DNA of 17,202 nt from Helicobacteraceae bacterium (lineage in GTDB: Bacteria; Campylobacterota; Campylobacteria; Campylobacterales; SZUA-545), in NCBI GenBank assembly GCA_011390075.1, contig JAABTA010000002.1:1-17202 (forward strand), written 5' to 3'. Both the position numbers and the translations under genes were made by a program. Shown here in pieces: positions 6,161 through 14,100 of the stretch. The notes beneath the pieces are model-generated. The model was not told the origin of the DNA and did not search any database. It saw nothing but the letters and a program-made list of their open reading frames with translations. How positions within the stretch are numbered: position 1 is the first letter of the stretch; the number at the start of each line of letters is the position of its first letter.

Positions 6161-7363
6161 ATGAGAAAAGTAGTCAAACTACTATTGCCACTATTAGCAA
6201 TTATGCTTTTAGCTGGTTGTTCAAATTCCCCAATGCCTGGGAGTGATGATAAGGCAAATAAAGTCTTAGGAAAACTAAAGGCAAATAATCTACAAGAGGT
6301 GGATTACGACTATGTGTTGTCAAAACTAGGCAACGGCACAAGAGGTGCGGCACAAGCACTTATTTTAGATGCAAGACCGCTTAAAAAGTATCAAGCTGGG
6401 CATATTCCTACAGCAAGATTTCTTCCTGATAATAAATATGAGGAGTATAAATCTGTTCTAGATGGTGTTGCTAAAGATGCAGAGATTATCACTTACTGCG
6501 AAGGGTATGAGTGTGGTAAGAGCGTTAATTTAGCAGTGCTACTTAAAAAAGATGGTTTTACAAATATAAAAGTGTACTGGGCTGGTTTTCCTGAATGGGA
6601 AGAGCACAATTACTATGAGATCTCTGATGTTTTGGCAATGTCAAAATTTTCTAAAGATGCAGCACTTTTTATTGACGCAAGACCTTCAAAAGTTTATAGA
6701 GGTGGTACTATCTTAGGGGCAATTAATATTCCAGATACAAAATTTGAGAGCTACAAAGGCAGACTTCCAATGGATAAAACCCAAGAAGTTGTTGTTTTTT
6801 GTGGTGGATATAAATGTGAGAAGTCTCATGTGGTTGCAGAGCATATGTGGGATATGGGATATACCCATGTCTATGTCCTTGCTTCTGGATACCCGGCCTG
6901 GAAAAAAGAGGGCTACCCAACAACAGGGGCTCCTGTGATGGCAAAAAAAGAGGATACGCCAAAAAGAGTCAATGAGAGCGGATTTTTAAAGTTTGGTGTT
7001 GATGAGGGAAGTGTTGATGGAGAGTGGTTTAAAGAGCTTATCAATACAGATAGCGTTCCTAGTAGCGTTGCTATTATTGATGTTAGAAGTAAAGAGGAGT
7101 TTGCTAAAGGCCACTTTAAGGGAGCTATTAATATCCCAGCAGATACTGATCCCAAAGAGTTTGAAGCACAAATTCCACAAGGCAAAGAGATTGTGATTCA
7201 TTGTTCCACAGGTGCAAGAGCTATGGATGCATGGTCTATGTTTAAAGATACACTAGGCTACTCAAAAGAGCAGATGGATAAAATTCTCTATTTTGATGCA
7301 GTGATTGATTGCAGTGGCGTTGGAGAGTGTGATATAGAGGTGAATGAACCACTAGGATTTTAG
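6161..7363 (+). CDS. Triple-rhodanese-domain lipoprotein (sulfurtransferase-like)
   Basis: A lipoprotein signal peptide ends in the lipobox LLAGC, with the lipidated Cys at residue 20, so the 400-aa protein is anchored facing the periplasm. Three rhodanese domains follow. Domain 1 (about 45-155) has DARP at 70-73 and active Cys C113 in YCEGYECGKS. Domain 2 (about 158-258) has DARP at 172-175 and C214 in FCGGYKCEKS. Domain 3 (about 283-400) has DVRS at 307-310 and C348 in HCSTGARA. Domains 1 and 2 share a C-x-G-Y-x-C-x-K-S loop with a second Cys five residues on, suggesting tandem duplication; domain 3 is a more ordinary rhodanese. Likely substrates are thiosulfate, polysulfide or persulfide sulfane sulfur, by analogy with periplasmic Sud of Wolinella. 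Transcribed from its own promoter. Confidence 0.87.
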   Translation: MRKVVKLLLPLLAIMLLAGCSNSPMPGSDDKANKVLGKLKANNLQEVDYDYVLSKLGNGTRGAAQALILDARPLKKYQAGHIPTARFLPDNKYEEYKSVLDGVAKDAEIITYCEGYECGKSVNLAVLLKKDGFTNIKVYWAGFPEWEEHNYYEISDVLAMSKFSKDAALFIDARPSKVYRGGTILGAINIPDTKFESYKGRLPMDKTQEVVVFCGGYKCEKSHVVAEHMWDMGYTHVYVLASGYPAWKKEGYPTTGAPVMAKKEDTPKRVNESGFLKFGVDEGSVDGEWFKELINTDSVPSSVAIIDVRSKEEFAKGHFKGAINIPADTDPKEFEAQIPQGKEIVIHCSTGARAMDAWSMFKDTLGYSKEQMDKILYFDAVIDCSGVGECDIEVNEPLGF

Positions 7364-7365
7364 AT

Positions 7366-7387
7366 ATAAGGGGCATTTGCCCCTTAT
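7366..7387 (+). terminator. Hairpin after the rhodanese gene (weak terminator or attenuator)
   Basis: A perfect 9-bp stem ATAAGGGGC / GCCCCTTAT (7366-7374 and 7379-7387) with an ATTT loop starts 2 nt after the rhodanese stop. Only TTATT follows, not a long U-tract, so termination is probably partial. The right arm ends just ahead of the AGGAG (7391+) of the next gene, so the stem could also protect the upstream mRNA end or limit read-through. Confidence 0.6.
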
Positions 7388-7399
7388 TCAAGGAGTGAA

Positions 7400-9451
7400 A
7401 TGCGCAATATACTCAACGAAAATAGTATTACCAAATTTACCACAATTATTCCCCCGCTTACCATTATCCTCATAACCATTCTTATAACAATGCTCATCAT
7501 CAACGACAAGCACAAAGAGCTTGAAGATGAGAGTAAATATATTAGAGCTACTTTTATAGAACAGAAAAAAAGCATCTTAAAAGATGAAATTCAAAAAGTT
7601 AAAAAGTATATTGAGTTTCGTAAAGATCTTTTAGGAGACACAAGTTTAGAGGAGATAAAAAAAAGTATTCTAGATTATACAAAGATTGTGCTCTCACAAG
7701 ATTCTGGCTATGTGTTTGTTTTTGATAGCCAAGGGAATGTGCTTTCTCATCCAACTTTTGAGACAGGAGAGAATATTTGGGAGCTAGAGGATAAAACAGG
7801 ACTCAAGCTCATACAGCGTATTATCCAGCGGGCAACTGAAAAAAAAGAGGGGGGCTATACAGAGTATTTTTGGAGAAAGCTAGGAAGCACCGAGTTGGAT
7901 AAAAAAACGACTTTCTCATTCTATATAGAGGAGTGGGACTGGGTGGTGGCAATGGGTGCGTATATGGATGATATTGAGAATGACATTGCCATGAAAAAGC
8001 TAGAGGCCAAAAATAGAATCAATCAAAATATTAATAAAATTATTCTTATTGCAGTATCTGTCACCATTATTACAATAGTTTTATCAATATTTTTTGCAAG
8101 AGTCACCAACTCTATTTTTAGAAACTACAAAGAAAAAGTACAAATAAAAGAGAAAAAGCTTAAAGAGCTCAACGCAAATTTAGAGTTTCTTATCCAAGGA
8201 GAGACAAAAAAAAGAGTAGAAAAAGAGCGAGAGCTCAAAGCCCAGCATAAAGACGATCTTACCAATCTTGCTAATCGGACAAAGCTCATGGCTGATATAG
8301 AAAACAGTAGTGAACCAAAACTAGCTATATTAAATATTGATAATTTTACAGATATTAATAACTACTATGGGCATAAGGTAGGGTATGAGATCTTAAAAGA
8401 GATTGGTATATTAGTGAGTGAAAAGCTAGAGGGCGAAGAGCATATAAAACTTTATAAACTCTTTAATGACGAGTTTGCCCTTTTGTGCCAAGATAACGAA
8501 TACTCAAGAGATGATTTTGTACTTATTGCAAGGGATATTAAAAAAATAGTCGAGGAGAGTAGTTTTTGCATCCAAGAGAACTGCTTTAAACTGACAATCA
8601 CAGAGGGGATAGCTTTTTCTAAAAAAGATCTCTATATCCATGCAGATAGAGCTTTGCATTTTGCAAAAAAGCTTCAGAAAAACTATGAGATCTATGATAA
8701 AAACTCCAATCTTGTAGATATTTATAAAAAAAATATCAATACAACACAGATGATAAAAGATGCTATTTCAGATGAGAGAGTGATCTTGCACAAGCAACTT
8801 GTTATGCACAATGTAAGTGAAAATAAAAATAGGTATGAGTCATTAGTGCGACTTGTGACAGAGGAGCAAGAGCTTCTCAATCCAGCACAGTTTTTAGAGA
8901 TTGCCAAGCGTGCGAAACTGTATGAGGGGATTACAAAAACTGTTCTTGAGCGATCCTTTAACTACTATAAAAATAGAAGCGAATATTTTAGTGTGAATCT
9001 CTGTGTTGAAGATATTGTCAACAAAGAGACTAGCTCCTATATTTTTAGGAGATTAGAAGATAGCAGGCTCAGAGGGCGGGTGACCTTTGAGATCTCTCCT
9101 CATGTTTTTACTACCAATGAAAAAGAGGTAAAGGAGTTTATCCAGCAGGTAAAATACTCCAGTTCTAAAGTGGCTTTAGATGATTTTGGTTTGGAGTGTT
9201 CTCATTTTGATACGCTTTTACAAGCGCCAGTTGATTATGTGAAAATAGATGGCAAACTCATAGAGGAACTTCCTCATAATAGGAGCTACAAAGAGATAGT
9301 GGCAACAATTGTAGCCATTACTCAAGAGAAAAAAGTGGACACGGTTGCTAAATATGTCCACTCCCAAGAGGTCTTAGACGCCGTTAAGGAGTTGGGTATC
9401 AACTACTCCCAAGGTTTTTTTATTGAAAAGCCAAGAGATCTAAGCACCTAA
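7400..9451 (+). CDS. Membrane Cache-GGDEF-EAL protein with degenerate catalytic motifs
   Basis: A 683-aa sensor-effector. TM1 is about 14-34. A periplasmic sCache_2-like domain spans 40-200 and is recognisable from GYVFVFDSQGNVLSHP (103-118) and the EEWDWVVAMGAYMDDI stretch (177-192). TM2 is about 213-234, followed by a coiled-coil linker (240-285). The GGDEF domain (286-440) starts with DDLTNLANR, but the signature is FNDEF at 355-359, so cyclase activity is unlikely. The EAL domain (445-683) keeps E480 (as ESL), N533, E564, D594-D595, K615 and Q671. The AEGVE motif, however, reads AKYVH at 650-654, losing the glutamate needed for catalysis in characterised EAL enzymes. The protein is therefore probably a c-di-GMP-binding or signalling scaffold. 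AGGAG upstream of ATG 7400. Its 3' end overlaps the convergent livF. Confidence 0.88.
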   Translation: MRNILNENSITKFTTIIPPLTIILITILITMLIINDKHKELEDESKYIRATFIEQKKSILKDEIQKVKKYIEFRKDLLGDTSLEEIKKSILDYTKIVLSQDSGYVFVFDSQGNVLSHPTFETGENIWELEDKTGLKLIQRIIQRATEKKEGGYTEYFWRKLGSTELDKKTTFSFYIEEWDWVVAMGAYMDDIENDIAMKKLEAKNRINQNINKIILIAVSVTIITIVLSIFFARVTNSIFRNYKEKVQIKEKKLKELNANLEFLIQGETKKRVEKERELKAQHKDDLTNLANRTKLMADIENSSEPKLAILNIDNFTDINNYYGHKVGYEILKEIGILVSEKLEGEEHIKLYKLFNDEFALLCQDNEYSRDDFVLIARDIKKIVEESSFCIQENCFKLTITEGIAFSKKDLYIHADRALHFAKKLQKNYEIYDKNSNLVDIYKKNINTTQMIKDAISDERVILHKQLVMHNVSENKNRYESLVRLVTEEQELLNPAQFLEIAKRAKLYEGITKTVLERSFNYYKNRSEYFSVNLCVEDIVNKETSSYIFRRLEDSRLRGRVTFEISPHVFTTNEKEVKEFIQQVKYSSSKVALDDFGLECSHFDTLLQAPVDYVKIDGKLIEELPHNRSYKEIVATIVAITQEKKVDTVAKYVHSQEVLDAVKELGINYSQGFFIEKPRDLST

Positions 9452-10153
9452 ATAGGCCTCTTTGACCCTCTCATCATCTAAGAGATCTGCAGATTTTCCA
9501 CTTATGACAACTTTGCCATTTTCTAATACATAGGCTCTATCAGATGATTTAAGAGCTAAAAATGCGTTCTGTTCCACAACAAAAATAGTGGTGCCCAGAT
9601 CTCGCAACTCTTTGATGACGGAGAAGATCTCTTCTACGATAATAGGAGCTAGCCCCATACTTGGCTCATCTAATAAAAGCAGTTTTGGGCGGATCATCAG
9701 CGCTCTGCCAACAGCAACCATCTGCTGTTGTCCGCCAGAGAGAGTTCCAGCATACTCATCTTTTTTCTCTTGTAAGATAGGAAATTTATTGTAGATAAAC
9801 TCTAGGTCTTTCTCTATCTCATTATCATTTCTTGTATACGCACCCAGCCGTAAATTCTGCTCAACGCTTAGGATGGGAAAAAGGCCTCTTCCCTCTGGAA
9901 CTTGGGCAATTTTTGCTCTGACTCTATAGTCTGATTCTGTTTGGCTAATATCTTCTTTGTTAAAAATAATCTTGCCTTTTTTATGGACATTAAGACCACT
10001 TATGGTTCGTAAAAGGGTGGTTTTTCCAGCGCCATTGGCTCCAATTAAAGAGACAATCTCCCCTTGATTAATCGTGAGACTTACACTCTCTAAGGCGATA
10101 ATCTGTTTGTAGCTGAAACTGAGATCTTCTATTTCTAAGAGCGGTTTATCCAT
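9440..10153 (-). CDS. livF: Branched-chain/aromatic amino acid ABC importer ATPase LivF
   Basis: One of the two ATPases of a HAAT-family importer. Walker A GANGAGKT at 38-45, Q-loop region QVPEGRGLFPILSVEQNL (84-101), ABC signature LSGGQQQ at 138-144, Walker B LLLLDEP at 158-164 and switch VEQNA at 193-197. The PEGRGLF and PSMGLAP phrases are typical of LivF rather than LivG. I prefer the start at 10153 because GAGGG lies 5 nt upstream; an in-frame ATG at 10165 has AGGA only 2 nt away. It overlaps the livG end by 8 nt and its stop overlaps the last codons of the convergent GGDEF-EAL gene. Last gene of the livKHMGF operon, 237 aa, cytoplasmic face of the membrane. Confidence 0.93.
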   Translation of the reverse strand: MDKPLLEIEDLSFSYKQIIALESVSLTINQGEIVSLIGANGAGKTTLLRTISGLNVHKKGKIIFNKEDISQTESDYRVRAKIAQVPEGRGLFPILSVEQNLRLGAYTRNDNEIEKDLEFIYNKFPILQEKKDEYAGTLSGGQQQMVAVGRALMIRPKLLLLDEPSMGLAPIIVEEIFSVIKELRDLGTTIFVVEQNAFLALKSSDRAYVLENGKVVISGKSADLLDDERVKEAYLGA

Positions 10154-10910
10154 GGTGTCCCTCATTTCCTAGATAGGCTTGAATAACATCTTTATTGTTG
10201 GCTATCTCTTGTGGTGTACCCTCGGCAAGTTTTTGTCCAAAGTTCATAACGGTGATTGTGTCTGAAATATCCATCACCATCTTCATATCGTGTTCAATTA
10301 AGATAACAGTGACATCATCTTGCACTAAAAGTTTAATCAGTTCTGAGACCTCTTGTGTCTCTTTTGTATTCAGCCCTGCAACTGGCTCATCGAGCAATAT
10401 CAGCTCTGGACCTGTGGCTAGGGCGCGTATAATCTCAAGGCGTTTTAATATTCCATAAGAGAGGTTTTTTGCCTCTTTGTGCGCATACTCCTCTAGCCCA
10501 ATCAGTGAAAGCAGGTGCATACCTCGTTGGAAGTAGCGCTCTTCGTCATCTAAGATCTTTTGGGATCGAAAAAAGGTTTTTAGTAGATTTTTGCTCATAT
10601 ATTTATCAAAACCCAATAAAACATTTTCCAAAACTGTCAAATTATCACACACTTGTAGGTTCTGAAAGGTACGACAGATCCCTCGGTGGACTAATCTATT
10701 AGTTGGAATATTGGTAATATCCCCACCATCTAAAAAGACGGTGCCACTATCAAGTTTATAGACTCCTGTAAGCATATTGACCAAAGTCGTTTTTCCAGCG
10801 CCATTAGGACCAATAATAGAGTGAATTGATCCCTTTTTTACATCAAATGAGAGATTGTCAACAGCCACGAGTCCGCCAAATTTTTTTGTAACACTACGCA
10901 CTTTTAGCAA
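10146..10910 (-). CDS. livG: Branched-chain/aromatic amino acid ABC importer ATPase LivG
   Basis: Second importer ATPase: Walker A GPNGAGKT at 34-41, CRTFQNLQVCDNLTVLENVL around 79-98 (LivG-type Q-loop), ABC signature LSYGILKRLEI at 150-160, Walker B ILLDEP at 171-176 followed by VAGLNTKET, and switch EHDMK at 206-210. The C-terminus GTPQEIANNKDVIQAYLG is typical. Start chosen at TTG 10910: an AAGGAG site (10923 down to 10918) precedes it by 7 nt and the protein then begins MLKVRSVTKKFGGL, aligning with other LivG N-termini. The longest frame, from 10955, would add 15 residues that read as a shadow of livM. This start gives a 17-nt overlap with livM and a 254-aa product. Confidence 0.92.
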   Translation of the reverse strand: MLKVRSVTKKFGGLVAVDNLSFDVKKGSIHSIIGPNGAGKTTLVNMLTGVYKLDSGTVFLDGGDITNIPTNRLVHRGICRTFQNLQVCDNLTVLENVLLGFDKYMSKNLLKTFFRSQKILDDEERYFQRGMHLLSLIGLEEYAHKEAKNLSYGILKRLEIIRALATGPELILLDEPVAGLNTKETQEVSELIKLLVQDDVTVILIEHDMKMVMDISDTITVMNFGQKLAEGTPQEIANNKDVIQAYLGNEGHHG

Positions 10911-11859
10911 ATTTTCTCTCCTTAAACTCCAAAATCTTATCCCACAAAGAGACAATGCCTTTTGGCATAAAGATCATAATAGCAATAATAATCAGACCAA
11001 AAATAAGAGTCTCATACTCCTCAAAAGCTGTGAGCAGTTGGGGAAGCACTGTAAGAATCGTTGCGCCAATCACAGCGCCATACAATCGTCCAAGGCCTCC
11101 TAAAACCACCATAACCACAAGCTCTATTGAGTGATTAAAACTGGCCTCTTGTGGAGAGATAAACCCAGAGAAAAACCCATACAGACTCCCAGCAATAGTG
11201 GCCACAACAACCGAGATTGTAAACACAACACTTTTGTAAAAAGAGACATTAATACCAACACAATCAGCCGCTTTTTCACTATCACGGATTGAGCGAAGAA
11301 TTCTTCCAAAAGGAGATTTGATTAAGTTATCAAAGATCCAAAGAGTAAACACCAAGAGTAGTGCCACCACAATATACCAATGCATACTCTCAAACAGCTC
11401 AAACCCAAAGAGAATAAATGAGTCCACCGCCATACCATCAGTACCACCGGTGATCTCATACTCTACATTGAGGATAATATTAATAATCACACCAATACCC
11501 AAAGTTGCCATTGCAAGGTAGTGGCCTTTGAGTTTTAAAATGGGTTTAGAGATGATAAAGGCAAAAATCCCCATAAAAATAACAGCACTCAAGATGCTTA
11601 GCAGTGGATTAAACTGATATTCAGTTGTTAAGATAGCTCCAATGTATCCACCAAGTCCAGCAAAGGCCCCATGTCCTAAACTGACTTGCCCAGCATACCC
11701 CATTAAAAGATTAAGACCAATACAGATCATGGCGTTAAGCATAGCGAGAATCGCTAACTGAAAGTGAAACTCGTTTTGCAACACAAAGGGGACAACTATC
11801 AAAATAGCTGTAAAAATAAGAATCTCTTTAGTAATGTTTATCCGTTCTAAAAAGTTCAT
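10894..11859 (-). CDS. livM: ABC importer permease LivM
   Basis: A 321-aa permease with roughly eight to ten membrane segments. The LivM signature LLMGYAGQVSLGHGAFAGLG is at about 51-70. The cytoplasmic coupling region SPFGRILRSIRDSEKAADCVG (182-202) and the EAA-like loop VVLGGLGRLYGAVIGA (251-266) are where the ATPases dock. The C-terminus is short and charged after the last segment (IIIAIMIFMPKGIVSLW). ATG 11859 follows the livH stop with no gap and is served by AAAGGG within the livH end (spacing 5), so translation is coupled to livH. Family members pair with LivH as a heterodimeric channel. Confidence 0.94.
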   Translation of the reverse strand: MNFLERINITKEILIFTAILIVVPFVLQNEFHFQLAILAMLNAMICIGLNLLMGYAGQVSLGHGAFAGLGGYIGAILTTEYQFNPLLSILSAVIFMGIFAFIISKPILKLKGHYLAMATLGIGVIINIILNVEYEITGGTDGMAVDSFILFGFELFESMHWYIVVALLLVFTLWIFDNLIKSPFGRILRSIRDSEKAADCVGINVSFYKSVVFTISVVVATIAGSLYGFFSGFISPQEASFNHSIELVVMVVLGGLGRLYGAVIGATILTVLPQLLTAFEEYETLIFGLIIIAIMIFMPKGIVSLWDKILEFKERKFAKSA

Positions 11860-12729
11860 TTATACCCTTTGCGCTTTTAAGTTGCCAAAAATACCACCTG
11901 GCATAAAAAAGAGAATAGCCAACAGAACAACAAAAGCAACAGCGTCTTTGTATTCAGAGGAGATGTATCCAGCGACTAAAGACTCTAAGATTCCTAGCAA
12001 AAGCCCTCCTGCAACTGCCCCCCATGGGTTACCAAGCCCTCCGATAATAGCAGCACTAAAACCTTTAAGACCTAGCATAATGCCCACTTCGTAGTTTGTT
12101 GAGGTGATGGGCGTGAGCAGTATGCCACCAATAGAGGCTATCACCGCTGAAATAGCAAAGTTGAGCACTAAGATCTTTTTAATATTAATCCCCATAAGTC
12201 TTGCTGCATCTACATTAACAGAAGCTGCAACCATTGCCTGACCTGTTTTGGTTCGTTTGAAAAAAAGGTATAAAGAGATGACAATAATCAAAGAGACAAC
12301 AATCACTAAAAGAGATTGGTAGCTAAGGATTGCTCCAAAGATCTCAAAAGAGCCATCACCTACAAAAGAGGGCATCGTGTGGAGCTGTTTGTCAAAGATG
12401 ACTTGCGCAAGCCCTCTTAGAAATATAGCAAATCCAAGTGTGAGAATAATTAAGGAGATATGGGAACTATCTTTAGAGATGGAGAGAAGCTTATAAAGGA
12501 TAATACCAATGACAGAGACAGAGATAATAGCAAGAATAAAGGCAAAACCCAAAGGCACACCAGCATACATTAAAAAAACAGCAGACATGCCTCCAGCCAT
12601 TACAAACTCCCCTTGTGAGAAGTTTATAATGCCACTGGAGTTATAGATGACTGTAAAACCTAAACCAACAAGTGCGTAGATAAAACCTACTGTTACACCA
12701 GAGAGTAGAAAAGCAAACAGCTCAGCCAT
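11860..12729 (-). CDS. livH: ABC importer permease LivH
   Basis: A 289-aa inner-membrane permease. The N-terminal signature LGFTVIYNSSGIINFSQGEF (23-42) is diagnostic of LivH. Coupling elements are KTGQAMVAASVNVDAARLMG (161-180) and the EAA-like LKGFSAAIIGGLGNPWGA (221-238). It ends FFMPGGIFGNLKAQRV, the usual LivH close. It abuts livK upstream and livM downstream with no gap, so all three are read from one transcript. With LivM it forms the channel that receives ligand from LivK. Nothing in the permease shows which amino acid or acid is carried. Confidence 0.94.
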   Translation of the reverse strand: MAELFAFLLSGVTVGFIYALVGLGFTVIYNSSGIINFSQGEFVMAGGMSAVFLMYAGVPLGFAFILAIISVSVIGIILYKLLSISKDSSHISLIILTLGFAIFLRGLAQVIFDKQLHTMPSFVGDGSFEIFGAILSYQSLLVIVVSLIIVISLYLFFKRTKTGQAMVAASVNVDAARLMGINIKKILVLNFAISAVIASIGGILLTPITSTNYEVGIMLGLKGFSAAIIGGLGNPWGAVAGGLLLGILESLVAGYISSEYKDAVAFVVLLAILFFMPGGIFGNLKAQRV

Positions 12730-13878
12730 CTATTTTACAACTGTCCAATCACCATTTTGGATCTCAAGGAGTACCATACCTGTTTTTGTATCAAGTCCCA
12801 TATGATCTTGTTTGCTCATATTCACAACACCATCAACGGCAACAAAGTTTCTAAGCTCTTCGATGCCGTCTCTAATATCTTTTGAATCAAAAGATTTTTT
12901 ATTTTTTATTGCCTCTACCACTGCAAAAAGTGCTGAGTATGCGTGACCTCCAAAGCTTGAAACTTTTGAGTCAAATGCTTTTTCGTACTCGTTTTTAAAC
13001 TGAAGTGCTACCTGTTTGTTTGGCACACTGTCTGCTAGTTTGTCTGCAACAACTACAGGAGGAGCAACCACCCGCACACCCTCAGAAGCGTCTCCAGCAA
13101 TTTCGATAAACTTTTTAGAGGCAACACCGTGTGATTGGTAGAGTGGGTGCTCTATTTTGAGCTGTTTGTAGTTTTTTGTGACAATCGCTGGGCCTTGACC
13201 AAACCCTGGGTTTAAAACAGCCTCTACTTTGGCATTATTTTTAATCTTGAGCAGTTGGGAGGTCATATCTGCATCTTTTGCGCCATAGATCTCATCAGCA
13301 ACAATATTGATTTTATAATCACTGGCCACATCAAGACACTGCTCTCTCATCGATTTTCCAAAACCACCACTTCCAGAGATGAGCGCTAGGTTTGTAAGCC
13401 CTCTTGTGTTGAGATCTTGCATCACTTTTTCACACGCCATTCTATCGGTAGCCACAATTTTAAATACATACTCTTGCACAGGGTCAATAATCGCAACAGC
13501 CCCAGCCATAGACATTAAAGGCACTTTAGCTCTTCTTATAAATTTAGTAATTGCCATTGTCTCACCTGTTGTCGATGGACCAATAATAGCAACGACTCTG
13601 TCTTGATTAAGCAGTCTTTTTGTAAAGGTAACTGCCTTTTTTGGATTGCCACTTGTGTCGTAATGGATGAGTTCGATCTCTTTTCCTAACACTCCACCTT
13701 CTGCATTGATCTTTTGTACATAATGCTCTAGAGTTTTTAGCTCAGGATCTCCCAAGAACGAAGCAGGCCCAGTTGCCGAAACAATAGCACCAATCTTAAT
13801 TGTCTCTTTAGCATTTAAAGAGAGAAAGCCAGATACTAATAGAAGAATTAGCACTTTTATAGATGATTTTTTTAACAT
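12730..13878 (-). CDS. livK: Periplasmic ligand-binding protein of the Liv-type importer
   Basis: A 382-aa Peripla_BP_6 (ANF-receptor-like) protein. A Sec signal peptide (basic MLKKSSIK, hydrophobic 9-20, cleavage likely after LNA at 21-23) precedes mature KETIKIGAIVSATGPASFLG, the usual first strand and ligand loop. Other family phrases are YDTSGNPKKAVTFTKRLL, AIIGPSTTGETMAI, the central hinge ALISGSGGFGKSM and the lobe-2 strand AVLNPGFGQGP. The ligand could be a branched-chain or aromatic amino acid, or an aromatic acid: this family covers all of these, and the divergent iorAB-paaK genes favour an aromatic compound. First gene of the minus-strand operon, with AAAAGGG 6 nt from ATG 13878. 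The gene symbol is by position and family, not ligand. Confidence 0.88.
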   Translation of the reverse strand: MLKKSSIKVLILLLVSGFLSLNAKETIKIGAIVSATGPASFLGDPELKTLEHYVQKINAEGGVLGKEIELIHYDTSGNPKKAVTFTKRLLNQDRVVAIIGPSTTGETMAITKFIRRAKVPLMSMAGAVAIIDPVQEYVFKIVATDRMACEKVMQDLNTRGLTNLALISGSGGFGKSMREQCLDVASDYKINIVADEIYGAKDADMTSQLLKIKNNAKVEAVLNPGFGQGPAIVTKNYKQLKIEHPLYQSHGVASKKFIEIAGDASEGVRVVAPPVVVADKLADSVPNKQVALQFKNEYEKAFDSKVSSFGGHAYSALFAVVEAIKNKKSFDSKDIRDGIEELRNFVAVDGVVNMSKQDHMGLDTKTGMVLLEIQNGDWTVVK

Positions 13879-13915
13879 CGCATACCCTTTTTACCCAACA
13901 AAATTTTAGAAAAAA

Positions 13916-13924
13916 AGTATAGCA
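13916..13924 (-). promoter_or_regulatory. Extended -10 promoter of livKHMGF
   Basis: On the minus strand TGC is followed by TATACT (13921 down to 13916), an extended -10 one base from consensus, with a T-rich tract after it. Transcription would start near 13909, giving a leader of about 30 nt before the livK ATG. There is no convincing -35. Confidence 0.6.
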
Positions 13925-14001
13925 CAAGGAAACTAATCAGACAGTGAGAATTATCTTAAGTAAAAATAATTTTGCAAAGAAAAGGAATTTTTGGTAACAC
14001 T

Positions 14002-14018
14002 TTTCTAATTATTAGAAA
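14002..14018. repeat. Palindrome in the livK-iorA divergent region
   Basis: TTTCTAA and TTAGAAA form a perfect 7-bp inverted repeat around a TTA centre. It lies between the two divergent promoters, about 80 bp from the livK -10 and 50 bp from the iorA -10, as an operator for a shared regulator might. An 8-bp direct repeat TTTGTGTA (14023-14030 and 14062-14069) lies to its right. No T-run marks it as a terminator. Low-GC sequence makes chance palindromes more likely. Confidence 0.45.
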
Positions 14019-14045
14019 TATCTTTGTGTATTTAAAAAAATTTAA

Positions 14046-14060
14046 AATAATTTAATTATT
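14046..14060. repeat. AT-only palindrome upstream of the iorA -10
   Basis: AATAATT-T-AATTATT is a perfect 7-bp inverted repeat in the spacer immediately upstream of the presumed iorA -10. Being purely A/T in a very AT-rich stretch (14031-14060), it may simply be the upstream A/T tract typical of epsilonproteobacterial promoters rather than an operator. Confidence 0.3.
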
Positions 14061-14067
14061 GTTTGTG

Positions 14068-14073
14068 TAGAAT
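14068..14073 (+). promoter_or_regulatory. Probable -10 of iorAB-paaK
   Basis: TAGAAT, one mismatch from TATAAT, lies downstream of A/T tracts. A start near 14080 leaves a leader of about 20 nt that carries GAGGA (14091-14095), the ribosome site for ATG 14101. No -35 is apparent. Confidence 0.5.
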
Positions 14074-14100
14074 CTAAAAAAACTTCAGATGAGGAAAATT

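Noticed and set aside
10911..10955. N-terminal extension of LivG from 10955
   Set aside because: The extra 15 residues overlap livM coding sequence, do not resemble LivG N-termini, and a strong AAGGAG sits correctly before TTG 10910.
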